A DNA stretch of 40,112 bases from Branchiostoma floridae. Its lineage: Eukaryota; Chordata; Leptocardii; Amphioxiformes; Branchiostomatidae. The position numbers and the translations under genes are program-made. Below the pieces are notes generated by a model. The model saw only the letters and a program-made list of their open reading frames with translations. It was not told the DNA's origin and made no database searches. Where the stretch lies: positions 18,217,642 through 18,257,753 of the forward strand of contig NC_049979.1 in assembly GCF_000003815.2 (NCBI RefSeq), read 5' to 3'. Below are positions 1-13,400 of the stretch, piece by piece. Numbering within the stretch: position 1 is the first letter of the stretch; each line of letters starts with the position of its first letter.

Positions 1-86
1 TTTGATGATCACCATATTGACCTTAAGTGAAAAAAAGTTACTTTATGTAAGGAGAAAAATAATAATCACGTATGAATATAACCTAC

Positions 87-1490
87 ACAAAGCCGACAGG
101 GAGCAGTGCATCTTTGGTGTCCGACAGATCATTCAGCTCTCCAAGTCTCTCCACTGTCATGGATCCTACACAAGAAAATCTCTGTTAAAAAGTGCTTCCT
201 AACTCTTAATCAAATCAATTCCCTGCATTTCACCAACTATTATCATTAAGTTTTTAAAATCGATGTAGAGTCAATTCCAAGTCACCGAGATGGTTTTGAA
301 ATAATATTTGTAATAAGTTTGAACTATTTTGAGTAAAAGGACATTTCAGTCACTAAAGTTCAAAATTGTTAAAACATTTCAAAATGAAATTTTAAACATG
401 TTTGAACCTTTTTATATTTGTTGGAACATTTGGGAAAGTAATGATATCATTATCTCTTTATTTAGAACAATTTTCAAACATCTATGTGTTTTTGTTATTG
501 TTCCAACATGTTCCAACATTTTGTGTCATTTTTTCCCTCCATAAAAACTTTTATTGACCCCATAAACAAAGCTGCTAAGCTTGGTCCTTTGTTTGGCTCT
601 TGTATTTTTAGACTTTCTTTAGTATACACTGGTGAGTCTTTTGTGAGAAGGTGGCAGACAGACATAATTTCCTGCACTTGGCAGGGATGTGTGAATTGCC
701 CTCTTCCCAGCCCACTGACCCAGTTTCATCATATTGTTTCCATGTTCGAACATGTGATTACAAATGATGCATCTATGTTGGAACAGTTTAGAAACTAACA
801 AAAATAATGTATTTGATGTTAGAAATGTTTCTAACATGTTTGAATACTATAGAAACATTTAGAACGTCATATAGATGTTGTAAATAGTTCTAAACAGTTA
901 CTTATCACAGTTAGATTGTTACAAAGATTTCCAAATTGTTAGAACAAAAGGCAAGAAATGCCCTCTCGGTAATATGGAATCGACTCTATATTCCAGGATG
1001 TCTATTAACAGGTCTAAATCTAGATACAACAGAAAACATTGGCATTGACATTTTGAAGACTTAAGATACCATAAAACCGGATCTCAACTAATCGTACACT
1101 TAAGACTTCACTATACTGACACAATGTTTCATTTTGCCTGATGATTGCTCCACAATAATCAAATACCTTACCAAATAATATCCATTCCTGTAATATTACC
1201 ATCACCAGGAACCATCACAAAAGGCTAATAATCCCTGGAATCTTTCTAGTACGAGTTTGTACAAGACATAAAAGTTAACAGATTTCTAGTTAAAAGGTAA
1301 CATATAACATCAAATGTTGTCTCTAAAGTTCTTTCTGCATGATATCCAAAGAAAACACCATAAAAACCTTACCTGCCAGGACTTGAATGATGGTAGACTC
1401 CAGCCCTCGCATCCACTTCCTATTGAGTTTGATGTTATCCATGTTCACACATACCCGCCGGTGCACCTCAAAATTATCTTCCTTTACAAG
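87..1490 (-). CDS. KMT2A: KMT2 exons 23-24: start of FYRN domain
   Basis: Exon 23 (1490-1373) encodes N-F-E-V-H-R-R-V-C-V-N-M and W-M-R-G-L-E-S, matching the FYRN entry of KMT2A. Exon 24 (165-87) encodes S-M-T-V-E-R-L-G-E-L-N-D-L-S-D, then A-L-L-P-V-G-F, the next FYRN block. The donor of exon 24 is either at 88/87 (gtgtag) or 86/85 (gtaggt); I chose the latter as the better site. FYRN pairs with a distant FYRC to hold the two Taspase1-cleaved halves together (family knowledge). The intron between the exons holds an inverted-repeat element. Confidence 0.9.
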
Positions 1491-4400
1491 CTGAGGGGAA
1501 AACACAAACCACAGCAGTAAACAACATGACCTAGACTTCCAACATATATAGATGGTGCAGGTTTATGGACATGGAAGCAGAAATTATGCAAACTACAGAA
1601 GGTATTTTGCATCAGGTACAGCACTGAAGGAACATGAGTTATTCCATACCTCTCCATCCACCTTGTCCTTGTGTTCCTTACAGAAGACCTTCTTGTCCTC
1701 CTGGAAGAGACAGTCCTCCAGACGAGCACACATGAAGTGGAAGTTGGCAGGACAGCCTCGGGTGCAGCAGCCTACCGTGGCCCCCAACTTGTTACATCGT
1801 TCACATCGCTGTCAACAAACACAAGCTGTATTTAACACTTGATAACAACTTTGGACCTCTGATCCTCTACAAAATAAAAATCATTTGATGGGTTCCCATA
1901 GGCAATAACAACATTTATGTAAAAATGCCATAAAATATACTTTATATAATAGCTAAGTTTACCATTTGCCTCCCTCTGGAGATGGCAGTGTGAACATTCT
2001 GCAGGGAGCCGTCTGCCTCTTCATACACCTCAGCTGACCACAGGGCACAGTTTGCATGGACCCAGTCATCCTGTCCTGCATACAGCATGCGTCCAGCATC
2101 CTAAAGAACAGATAAGTTTTAGATGGACTGGTCTTGCCATCTGCACAGTCATGGTTGGCAAGATCTTTGGGAAGACTTCAAGTTGTATACTTTGTTTGTA
2201 AACATTCACACAACGAACAAAAGATTTCCATGTTCCATTGTATATAATCTGAATCTTGAGATCCTTATAGAAACACAACTCACGTTGGGTTTGCACTCTC
2301 CCTGCCTGGCACACAAGCAGCATTGCCTGGTATCATCAGGGTCTCCCACCTCCATGGGTATCACACTGGTGTTTCCACTTGAATCACATGTCCCTACAAC
2401 AAGATCAACAGTTGGAATAGGAAAGTGTTCAGTTAATTCAACCAAATATCATGTGCATTTAACAGCTCAAAACCACCAAAAACACAGTGAATGTGGCAAA
2501 GACAAAAGCAGATGTCCTGCATCAAATAAGTCAATAAGGAACATGCTCTCACCTTCCTGCCTGGATGAGTGTTTCCTGGGAGTCATGACCTTCAGTGGGG
2601 AAGGCTGAGGGGTGGGGTCCAGTCCTACTGGTCTCACCCTCCACTGAGCATAGTCATGCTCCAGTGAGGGTGGAAGCACAGCATTGGGCAGCATGCCCCT
2701 GTGTCAACAACAATGTGTTAACTCCAATCTTTGACAACTGGTGAAGCCACAAGATTTAACATGAAAGACAGGAAACGATGTGTCAGGGAGATCCCATCCT
2801 CAAAAATACATCTGTCAGAAATGACTGAATTTGTGGAAAGACTAACCCATTACACCAGGTTGTACATAATCTGACCTCAATCACTCAAACCAAACATAAA
2901 GAAAACGTCACTAACTTTGGTAGATTCTTGTTGTGTTCCCAGAGTTGGCAGCCCTGCACATCAAACCATGGGAAGTACCTCTCCATTTGCTGTCAAAGAA
3001 AAATAAGTAGCCTTCTTACAGAGTATCTCTTTATTTCTAACTAAATACCCTTAGTGTGTAACATCAATCAGTACATGTTTAATGAATAATCGATCATCAT
3101 AGCATCTTTATAAAGAACGATTACTGAAAGTTTGAATGGCAAATAGAAGAGGGCCCACTGAAAAGCTGCATAACAGAATTGACAGCAGAAAAGACCTGAA
3201 GAGAAGCACATCAATCACTGGTGACATTGCAGAGTACCTTAATGAACAGCACCCTGATAACGTTGGTGTTGGTCTTCATGATGGAGTTGTCAGGTGCAGC
3301 AGACAGCGCCCCCTGTATGATCCTCACCAGGTTTGTACAGAACACAGACTGCAACAGACAAAGTGCATAATTTCTGTAAGCGCACTAAATAAACTAGCAT
3401 TCTATATTACAAACCAACTACACATTCGTTTGTAATTCAAACAAAAGGACATTTTACTCACCACTGATGAGTACTCCATTGCCTCCACCTGTTTCCTGAC
3501 AGCTACCAAATCTCCGGGATCGTCTTCTTTTTTCTCAGGTGTTTCCACCTTCTTATCCCCTCCTTCAGCCAACAGTTCCTCATCAGTCTTGATGTCTTTA
3601 TCCTGAGGCTCAGCTGTGACCTCCATAGCTTCTGGAGAGGCTGTCTGTACCTCTTGTGTCACTACGGGTGTCACATCGGACTCGGCAGCCTAGAGTAGTT
3701 AAAACATTACTCCACTGATTAGTTTTATAAGCATATTGTATTGAAAACAATATGAAACAATAGCCTGTGGAAAATTATGTTACAATTTCACAGGTTTGGG
3801 ATAATACAATAGTCACAATAAAAATAAAAGCCTACAAAAACTGTGACCAGTGCTATGAGTAAATTGCTTTTTAAAATCATAAGTATAGTCAAGTCTACAA
3901 AGTACAGTGAAACTTGTTTAAGAAGACCACCCTGGGGACCGGTGCAAAGTGGTCGTTTTAGACACGTGGTCTTCTTGTGCAAAGAAAGAAAAATTGACAA
4001 GATAGGACAGACACAATGATTTCAAAGTTAATGGTCTTTAAAATAGTTTAATTCCACGAACCTGTACATTTGCACATGAGAAACATTATCACTGTTGAAC
4101 TGTCTTCCTGTATGATTCATATAGTATTGTTATACCAACTGATGTAAAATTGAAAAGTTTCCAAAATTTAGGGCTTTTCTTTCAAATTTTCGTAGCTTTT
4201 TGTAGCCGGAGCAGCGTCATTTTCCCCGCCGGCATTGTCTGTCAAAAACTTGTGAATAGGCGACACCGTCAAGACAATGGTCCATTTACATATTGCTTAC
4301 AAAAACATCGCTGTTTTCGGTGAAGAACCCGACGCCCCACGAGCGTTTTAAAATGCGATTTTCATGTTAGCAACGCTAATTGCCTATCTTTACTTTGTGA

Positions 4401-7400
4401 ATCACAGCCAACGGGCCAGAAATAAGTTGGGGAGCTTACCGCCATAACAAAAAGCATGCGCACACATGCCCGACAAGACGGGAACCTTCTTTCAAATCGG
4501 CAGCACGACAGAAAAATAAATGGTTCATTTCAACGATGTTACCCATGAAAATAATACGTGTGAGTTTGTTTCTCTTCTGGCGAGGGTCTTAAAGTCTCAA
4601 CGCTGCCTAGAAGGCGAAAATTTGCCGAGAAAAACAAGTTTAACCCCACCGACGCTTCTAAACATGACTCATGTTGACAAATGGACGCTTCACTAGAAGC
4701 AAGGGTGAGCAGTTTCTTAAAAAGACACACAGACACCTTTTTTTCTCTAATAAAATGTGTTATAAAGTCATAAAGATATTTTATATCTGTTATCTTCACT
4801 TCAAACAAGTTTTATCAAAATAAATTTGCATTTTGTAGGGTTTAAATGTAGAGTACAATAACAACGCACGCAACATTTTTACCTACACTTCAGTGGACTT
4901 TCCCAATGACACCGTTTGACCTCTTGGGCGCCATGTTTGATTTTGGCTCGGCGCGAATAACAGAACCCAAACACACGGAGTTTGCCGTAATTTCCCGGCA
5001 GTTATAATAAAAAAATCGATGTTGTTATACCCTTGAAAATGACGCAGTGGTTTTGGTCACATTTTAGTTGCCAAAACATAAGCCAATTTTAGCGATATTT
5101 CTCGCGAGTTATCATCAAATATCGACAGTTGCTACAGTCTTGAAAATGACGCAGTCGTTTCGGCAAGTTTTCTTCGCCAAAACACAAGCCGATTTTAGCG
5201 GATTTGCCGCCAGATATCATAAAAAATCGAGGCCACTACACACTTGAAAATGACGTGGTCGTCTTCGGCAACATTTCGGTCGCGGGCGGACCGGATTCGG
5301 GGTGGTCTCGGTCACAGAAGACAAGTGGTCGCTTTGGCCACGTTGCTTAATGCTTGTGTCAATGGGGAGGAAAATCGGGACCGGCCAAAAGCGGTCGTAA
5401 TAGGCCGATGGTCGTCTTATGGACGTGGTCGCTTATACAAGTTTCACTGTAAATAAGTTCACAATCACTTTGTGGAACAACATTGTTCTATGGAAGTCTG
5501 TTTCATCTTGTTCTTACCTCTTCCTGTGTGGTATGCAGGAGGTGTTCCCCACTCTTGTGGCTGATCAGAGTCCCCAGCACCTGCTGGAAACCTGTGTACA
5601 GTTCCTTCTGCACAGCCTGTCTCCACTCAGGGGGTTCTGTCTGGGTGCAGGAGGGGCAGGTGTAGTGCACCGTGTCCGGGATGCACGACAGCACCTCGTA
5701 CAGTTCATCTACGGAAGGTGAAATCAACAGTTAGCAAACCAGTACCCATTTAAAAACATTGAAAAAAAGCCTGAGATTATTATATTCCACCAAAATAACA
5801 TGAGAAAATAGACATTGTACAAATTGTTAGTTAAGATAAGACAGCTGATAATACCTGTTAGCATTTCACACTTGGCATGGACCCAGCTCTCACACTTCCC
5901 ACACTGCATCATCTGGAAAACAGAAAAGGTTGGCTCAGTTTTCACATTTTGTCCCATGTTACCAAATCATGTCATCAATCTTTCTTTAATACTACATTGG
6001 CTATGGCTCAATACACAAGATTCTATCATTTCAGATTTTGATGAGGCACTAAAAAGTGTTGCTATTGATTAGACATCAAGGTTAATTAGTGTTATCAACT
6101 TGTATATATAACCTTACCTTTGATTCATAGTCATCATCAGAGTAACACTTTTTGCATATGGGACAGTAGTTGCCTGTAAGATAATAATAAATAGAGATAC
6201 AGAATTAAAATATCATATATAAATAGATATAGTTTTAAAAGAACACATATTGTGAGTGGGAAGCTCTAGAACATGCTTACGAATGACGTTTAAATGTATA
6301 CAGTTGTAGATATTACAAATACATATAGTGACAAAACCAATGAGGCATTTGTTACTAAGTGATGTTCAGAATATTTCTTCAATTCAATATGAACATTTAT
6401 GTCGTAATATAACAAACTCGTTTCAAAACACTATAAAATGAAGAAGAACAAATCTTTTCTTACCCATATCAAACAGCTTCCCACAGTCCTGACACAGGGA
6501 GAACTCATGGGTCCACTGAGCATTGTATGCCTGGCCTGGGGTGGTCCGGCCACAGCTTTTACATCGCACACACTTCGGACATATCTGTGTCAAAATAGAA
6601 AGACAATACAATGTGTGAGACAGTGCAAAGGAGGAGAAAACGTAAATACACTTACACTTAAGTATTTTACAGAAGACAGAGACACAAAGTATACTGAAAA
6701 ATGGACAGTAATATGTGACAGAAACAGTATGACAATTTTTTTCTCACCCAGATTTTCTTCTTCTTGGTTGGTCTGGTGGGGTAGTTTGGACTGAGGCACT
6801 CTCCGTGATACATGTCATGGCACTTGTGGCACTGTAAAAGCTGTGGCAGGGACAGAGACAAGGCACCAGTCAATGCTCTCCTTCCCTCAGCGATCACCTG
6901 CAATGGAATGGCTGCGATCAAGACACTGAATGATTTCATTGTAGACAATGTTTAATTCATGTTCTCCTTAGCGAACGTGGTTTGTCTGCTCTTTGCTCTT
7001 TGCTTTGGTTCTATTGAATACAACGTGCTTAGAACCCCATCATTATTTGTATCCCTACATTCAATAGGCATCTCAAGCTACTTTGAACCAAAGTACAATA
7101 GTGACCCCACAGCAAAGAACATCATGTTTTTACCCCATTTTGCCTGCCACAGACAGTGCAGAACCGGCACCTCCTGCAGCACCAGTCCTGCTCCCTCCCA
7201 TCCAGGGGGCGCTCCTCCTCCTCCAGACAGAACTGGTGGAATGCCTCACAACACACAGCACAGTACAGGAACTGAGGAGACAAAAATGTGTCATCACTAC
7301 TGGACAGTGGAACACATGTAAAGTTTTAAATAAGCAGTCACTTTCAACCCGTTAACTATTTTAAAACAAACTTATAACATGTGAATCAAGGAGTCCTGAA

Positions 7401-10400
7401 ATAATACTTAAGCAATCAACCATAACAAAACTATAACACAGGAAATCTTCAGAATTTTAAAAAAGTTTCCATTTCCTTACCTCATGCTGTCCAGCACTGG
7501 CACACAGATAGCAGACAATTCGAGTGATAAGAGGGGTGGATGCCAAAATGACCATGCCTCCCTCCCAAGCATTCTCCACGTCATATTCTTCTTTAAAGTC
7601 TACTTTTAACGGCTGTTTTCCATCTCCAGCTCTGATGGGCCTGGGTCTCTGCACTCCTGAGGACCCGGGGCCAGATGTCTTGTCTTTAGAGTTGCCGTTG
7701 TCTTTGCCATTACCCCTTTTAACTGATAGCCCTTTAGTCCTGTTGTTTGTTGCCCCGTCAACAGGGGGCGTTGAATTCCTAGATGGCACCTTGACTCTCC
7801 TAACAGCTACTGCAAGACAGTTAAAACAGTTTTCTTAAACCTGTTCCAAACAACATGTAACACAACAATCTCTGCACTTAGATCTAAGATAATAACCATT
7901 TTCTTTCAGAAAAAAAAAAAAGATGTAGAATATGAGAGAATATATTGCTGTTTACAATTAAACTTCTTCAAAACCTGATGAGACTAGCTTATATGAGTTA
8001 CCTACTAAAAGAATCACAGTACCATTACTGTGCATCCAGACAGCAAACAATTACAAAACATGAGGTATAACAGAAACCCAAAACTGGAAGTCTTACCCAT
8101 TCTGGGTCGTATTGACTCATCACCAGCAGGCTGGGGGTTCCGGCACTTCTTGTGGCTATAATGGATAAAGAAGTTTGTTTAAATATATCTGTCTAATTCC
8201 CTCTATTCTTAATGATGCAGGGAAAGTTTTCGGAGTGGAGAAGGCAGAACTGATAAGTTGATACTACTTACATGCAGCACTGCTTCTTGACATTGAAACC
8301 ACCAAACTTGGTCTTGTCTCTGCGGAAGGACAGGATCAACTGTTATTCCTCTTGTGATATACTAGTATACAGGACAGCCTTACATCAGACATCATCAGTG
8401 CTATTGACCAAATCTATGTACAACAATACAAATGATCCATTCTAAGGACTCATGAACTGTGTCCTTACAGTGTTGCCTACACTACTTACTTGCAATTGGG
8501 ACATTTTCCACAGTCTTCAGTTCTCTTGCAGCCATCACAAGCACCACAGCGTCGCCTGCGTCGACTCTTTGGGGGAGATCCAAGGCCTAAGGGACGTTTG
8601 GCTTTCTCCTCTGTCCTGGCTCTGTTTGGTACTTCATCTGAGTCTGGGGTTCCTGGGCGCTCTGTACAGACAAGATGGACCTTTGTCATGATAAAAACTA
8701 TGCAGAGGTTTGAAGGAGGCAGACACAAAGTTCTTATCACATCAATTTCACTGAACACACCACAAAGAGAATTATCAAGTATCTTTTTTAAGGTTGTATC
8801 TCAAGAATGTAGTAGTAGTACAGTCAAACCTGTATAAAAAGACCACTCAAGGGACCCAGCAAAAGTGGTCTTCATACATAGGTGGTCTTTATATAGAAAA
8901 CAACGTGGCGGCAGTAAAGAAACTGACAAGTCAGAACATCGATAATTTATGCATGAAACGCATTTGTCTTTCTTATTATTTACAAGATAACACGATGTTA
9001 TATAATGCTAAAATTACGTATACTTATGTTATTCTTCGTATTAAAAGGTATTATATTTGTAATGATATTTATAATAGATATATTATAAGAATAATTTGAA
9101 AAAGAAAAACGGTGGTAATTCGTCCGGCTTTTTGCAGCGTGCCGTGCCGGGGCTGGCATAATTTTTTCTCATACCGCGGCCCTAATGTGACAACAAATAT
9201 TCTGTAACTGAGGTATCACGCAGCTGCACGCCGGCACATCGACGAACATTTCTACCCAAAACGTAATCGCTATGATCAGAAAATGTTGCAGGCTTCTTCT
9301 TTGCGGGAGTTTTGCTTTTGTGTGAGTCATGAAAAATGCGACATTATTTTCGGGGTATATTTTTGGAAACCCACGCTAACTCTCAGCACACTTTACGGCT
9401 GCATCGAAACCCAAAATTACGCTTGAGACACCATAAATTCACATATTAACACATGTTTCCACGAAAATTTCTTTGGATTATGCATTTTCAACTAGGATGG
9501 TGCTACGTAATCGTGGAAAATAGCGTTCTTATGCGTTTTAAAACGTAAGTCTTTGAAACAAGATGGCGTCGAGCTGGCAGCAAAGTTCCCATGATGCACC
9601 GCTCCAACCAATCAGAGCGCGGGATCGCCGGGGATTCCCCAATATTATACATGCAGTTGTTGTTGTTTGGGTGGTTTCAACCAATCAGAGGAGCGTATTT
9701 CCGACCTGCAGACGCCGCGATTCAGAACCGCGCTGTGCAAAATACGTATTTCTCGGGAAGAACAGCGAGTCAGATGTTTTATTATGACAGAAAATGCGTT
9801 TTTTTTAGTTTATCTTCGAAAAGCCTGGTGAAACTAAACGCTTTCATGTCTGCTCCCTGGATATAATGGCATTTTAGCCTGAGATTCTCGCTCGATTCTC
9901 ATCACGAAGCCACCGAAAATTTGTAGAGTGAAGTGCCGATACAGAAGTAATGAGAATGGGAGGGGGCATAATTTGTGGTAATTACGCTCAGTTTTCGCCG
10001 TGAACATTAAAGTAGCGTGACAAAATCACATGCCGCGGTCGTTTTGGCAGTGTTTAGGTAACGTGCGGTCACCTTTAGTGGTGGTCGTGGTCCCGTTGGA
10101 CAGTGGTCGTCATATACAGAAATGTTAATGCTTACGTCTATGGGAAAATTCAAGGGACCGCTTTTCGGCGGTCGTAGTGGACAGTGGGTCGTTATGCCCA
10201 GGTGGTCGGTAGACCAGGTTTGACTGTAGTAGTATCTATTATTTGAGAATAGAATGATCAACTGTTAACCAAGGCTAAAAAAGCCATATCAACTTTGTTA
10301 AAGTCCTATATGACCTGACAAAAACAAACCTTCAGCTTTCTGCTTGTGCAGCAGCCGTCTCTTCTCCTTGGGAGGCAGAGCACTCAGGCGAATCTTGTCA

Positions 10401-13400
10401 TCGGTAGGGAACACTGCCAGAGGCTTGCCCAGCGCCACGGCTGCTCGCCTGCACACGTGTTTGATCCGCGGCCCCCGGGAGGAGTCCACACTGCTGGACA
10501 AGGACTCCGACTCTGCCGACTCTGTCGATTCATCCTCATCATCGTCATCAGATGAAGATGATGACTCTGATGAGGAGTTTCCTTCCACCTGTTAATTGCA
10601 TCAACACAGAATTGATCATTATGTCTTCCACTTAGGCAACTTTATTATCAATACACCTTTTCTCACTAAAACATCCATCACAGACTCCAGAACAAGAGCC
10701 TCACCTTTGTAGCATCCTGCTGGGGAGGGCTGGGCTTCCCTATTTTCTGGGGTTCTCCATCTGAAATAGAGAAATGACAAAGACTGAAGAACCTTTGATA
10801 TCTAATGTACATGTACAAATAAAATACAAAGAATGTACACATGTTGACGAGCAATAACCCCGCAACACTGATATGTTTTAGTATTAAAGTTTGGCAACAT
10901 TAAAAAAATGAATGGACATGATAGTACTGTTATATGTGATGTTTTAAAACCTTGTATTTTTCACCTTTCTTGGGACGTACCTGTTTTGTGTGCTGGCTGT
11001 GCCCCCAGGGTAGGGGAGGCATCTCCAGGGATGGCATTGAGCTGTACCAGAGGGAAGGACCTGAGCTGGATGGGACTCTGCACCTCCTGTGGACAGACCA
11101 GACAGTGTCAACCATTCAACTGTTGTGGCATCATTCCAACACAAGACTGGCACGAAGGTCACAACATAAGTCAGCAGGCAGTGGGTTACAGAAGGTTTGT
11201 CAGCTTTGGTCATTGTTACACCACGATAATGTCTCTTCTATCCTCATTAGTATTGCAACAGTGTTTATATGAAGTTTAGTGCTATTTTCTGCTGGTCCCA
11301 CTCGTAAGTTTTGTAAATGTCCGGACAATGTGTAAGGCTACACTGACTTGAATATAAGAATGACTGTGCTCACATCAAATTTTGCAACCTTACAGTAAAT
11401 CGAACAAAGAAGCTGCAAAATAAGGAAATAAATTTTTCCCCAAAACAGGCTCAGGGGATGTCATCCATATAATCAAACCAGTATGCCTTAAGTGCTTGAA
11501 CACATTTTCTTTGCAATCAAGAAGTCAAATACCAGGAATGGTGTTAATGAGGTCTACAGTAATGGCATTGCAAGTTATAAGCTGACAGAATTTGGAGATT
11601 CTGGAGTTTCAATTTGTAAGGCTGAATTAGTACTACATTCATTGCCTGGTCAATAAGCAAGGTCAGTTTGTGAAACCAGTGAGCTGGCATTAGAACACTG
11701 CAATCTTATCATATATTCTAGTTTACTCTACGTAGCAATGACAGTTCATCAGTATCCTACCAATGGGCAGCATTTCCATCTATCGTACAATAATAAACAA
11801 ATTATGATAGTAACAAAACAACATGTGCATGGTGCAAGTTCTGATATTCATCCTTATACCCAAGCCGTGAATACAAATGACATGTAAAGTCAATGTCACT
11901 ACTAACACATAAGACCTAAGTGATATGTCATACTGATCATATATGGGCCAACCTAACATGGCAATATATTAAGAAACTGACAATAAAATAGATCAGCAAC
12001 AATAAAAGAAAGGTACTAACTAGTCACAGTATCCATCTTATTCTGCAAAAATGGCTTCAACTTAAGTATGTTTCACAAATCCCTTAGACAGAGTGGTTAA
12101 TGGTTGACAAGCACAGATTTTCCAGTAGCTGTCATGCAATATTGTACCTTCCTTATACCATTAGACATGAACCAATAATTCTGACCAACAACTTAATTAT
12201 TGCCATTGTCAAGCACAAACTTGATCAAAGCAAGAGAAATTTATATATTCTAGGTCGACACAAACTTCATTTCTAAACAACAAAGATTTGGGTTTTTTTC
12301 AATGAACCCCAAATGTAAACCTTCTGAAAAGGGATCTGTGTCTTTTAATTTTATCATTCATTTCTGGTCACAAAGCCATGCACAGTTGTCCAAATAAGGC
12401 AGATGTTGATATTACATTATCTTCAGAACAACAACCACGTATATCATTTCTTTGAATTTGGCTCGTATGACAGTTATGAGTTTGCTTTAGAATTAGAACT
12501 TTAGTTTTGAGGCTAAACAAAAGGAGATCTTTTTTTCTTGACATCAATTTTATATACAAGTCACCAACTATTTTCTGCAAAGTAAAGCAGATGACCTGCA
12601 TGAGCATACTTCCTTGCCCAATAGACAATACTGATGTTTTTACTTGACAAAGTACAAACAGGTCAGAGATTTCTGGAAAAATAACATGAAAAACCAACCT
12701 TGCTATCCTAGAAGATAGCATACATGAGGCACAGCAGATGTGAAGAGAAATGGGACATGGGTTAGTATTACTTGTAACAATAATCTCTAAAAAAATTCTA
12801 TAGCAATACAATAACTGCTGTACAAGGCTACACCATTCCAAAAAGTTGAGGGGGTTGCACAATTTGATTATAGTTATATAAACTGTAATGTATAAATTTA
12901 AGGCAAAACAAGATAACAGAATGGATGCAAAATTCTCCTGTAACCCCTCAAAAACAACTTTCTGAATGGTACAAGCAGTGTATTTAATACCAATGGCCGT
13001 ATTCATACTTGCAACATTGGTCATGCAAGGCTTCTTCAGAAACGTTCTTCTGAAGTTTTGGAAATATATGTATAAGGATTTTCATGAACCATCTTCCAAT
13101 GACTACCTCAAAGTTATTTAACTAACCAATTCGGAGGGAGAAAGGGAATGAAACAAAGTCAGTTTCCATTTCTGGAGCAATCTAACATGACCATTGCACA
13201 AGTCATTTGCTAGGACATATGAATACAGCCATTGACAATAAGCATAATGACCTGTGACTCTATGCAGCTTTTCCTGTGGCTTCTCTTCTCTATTCTGATG
13301 ATGCCTTTCTACAGCAATCCAGCAGTAACTGGCTATGTGATAATGTATGAAACTCTGACACATACATGGAGGTAGGCTGTGCTTCCATGCCTGGATTTAC

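Noticed and set aside
2123-2608. 161-codon plus-strand open frame over KMT2 exons 19-20
   Set aside because: It is antisense to exons that align clearly with KMT2A, and it has no recognisable content.
8794-9099. Plus-strand frame of 101 codons and other short frames inside the TA-flanked element
   Set aside because: No DDE or helix-turn-helix signature; composition is AT-rich and random, so not a transposase.
10344-10595. Plus-strand frames with a Ser/Asp-rich tail
   Set aside because: They are the complement of KMT2 exon 5; the low-complexity acidic tract reads open on both strands.
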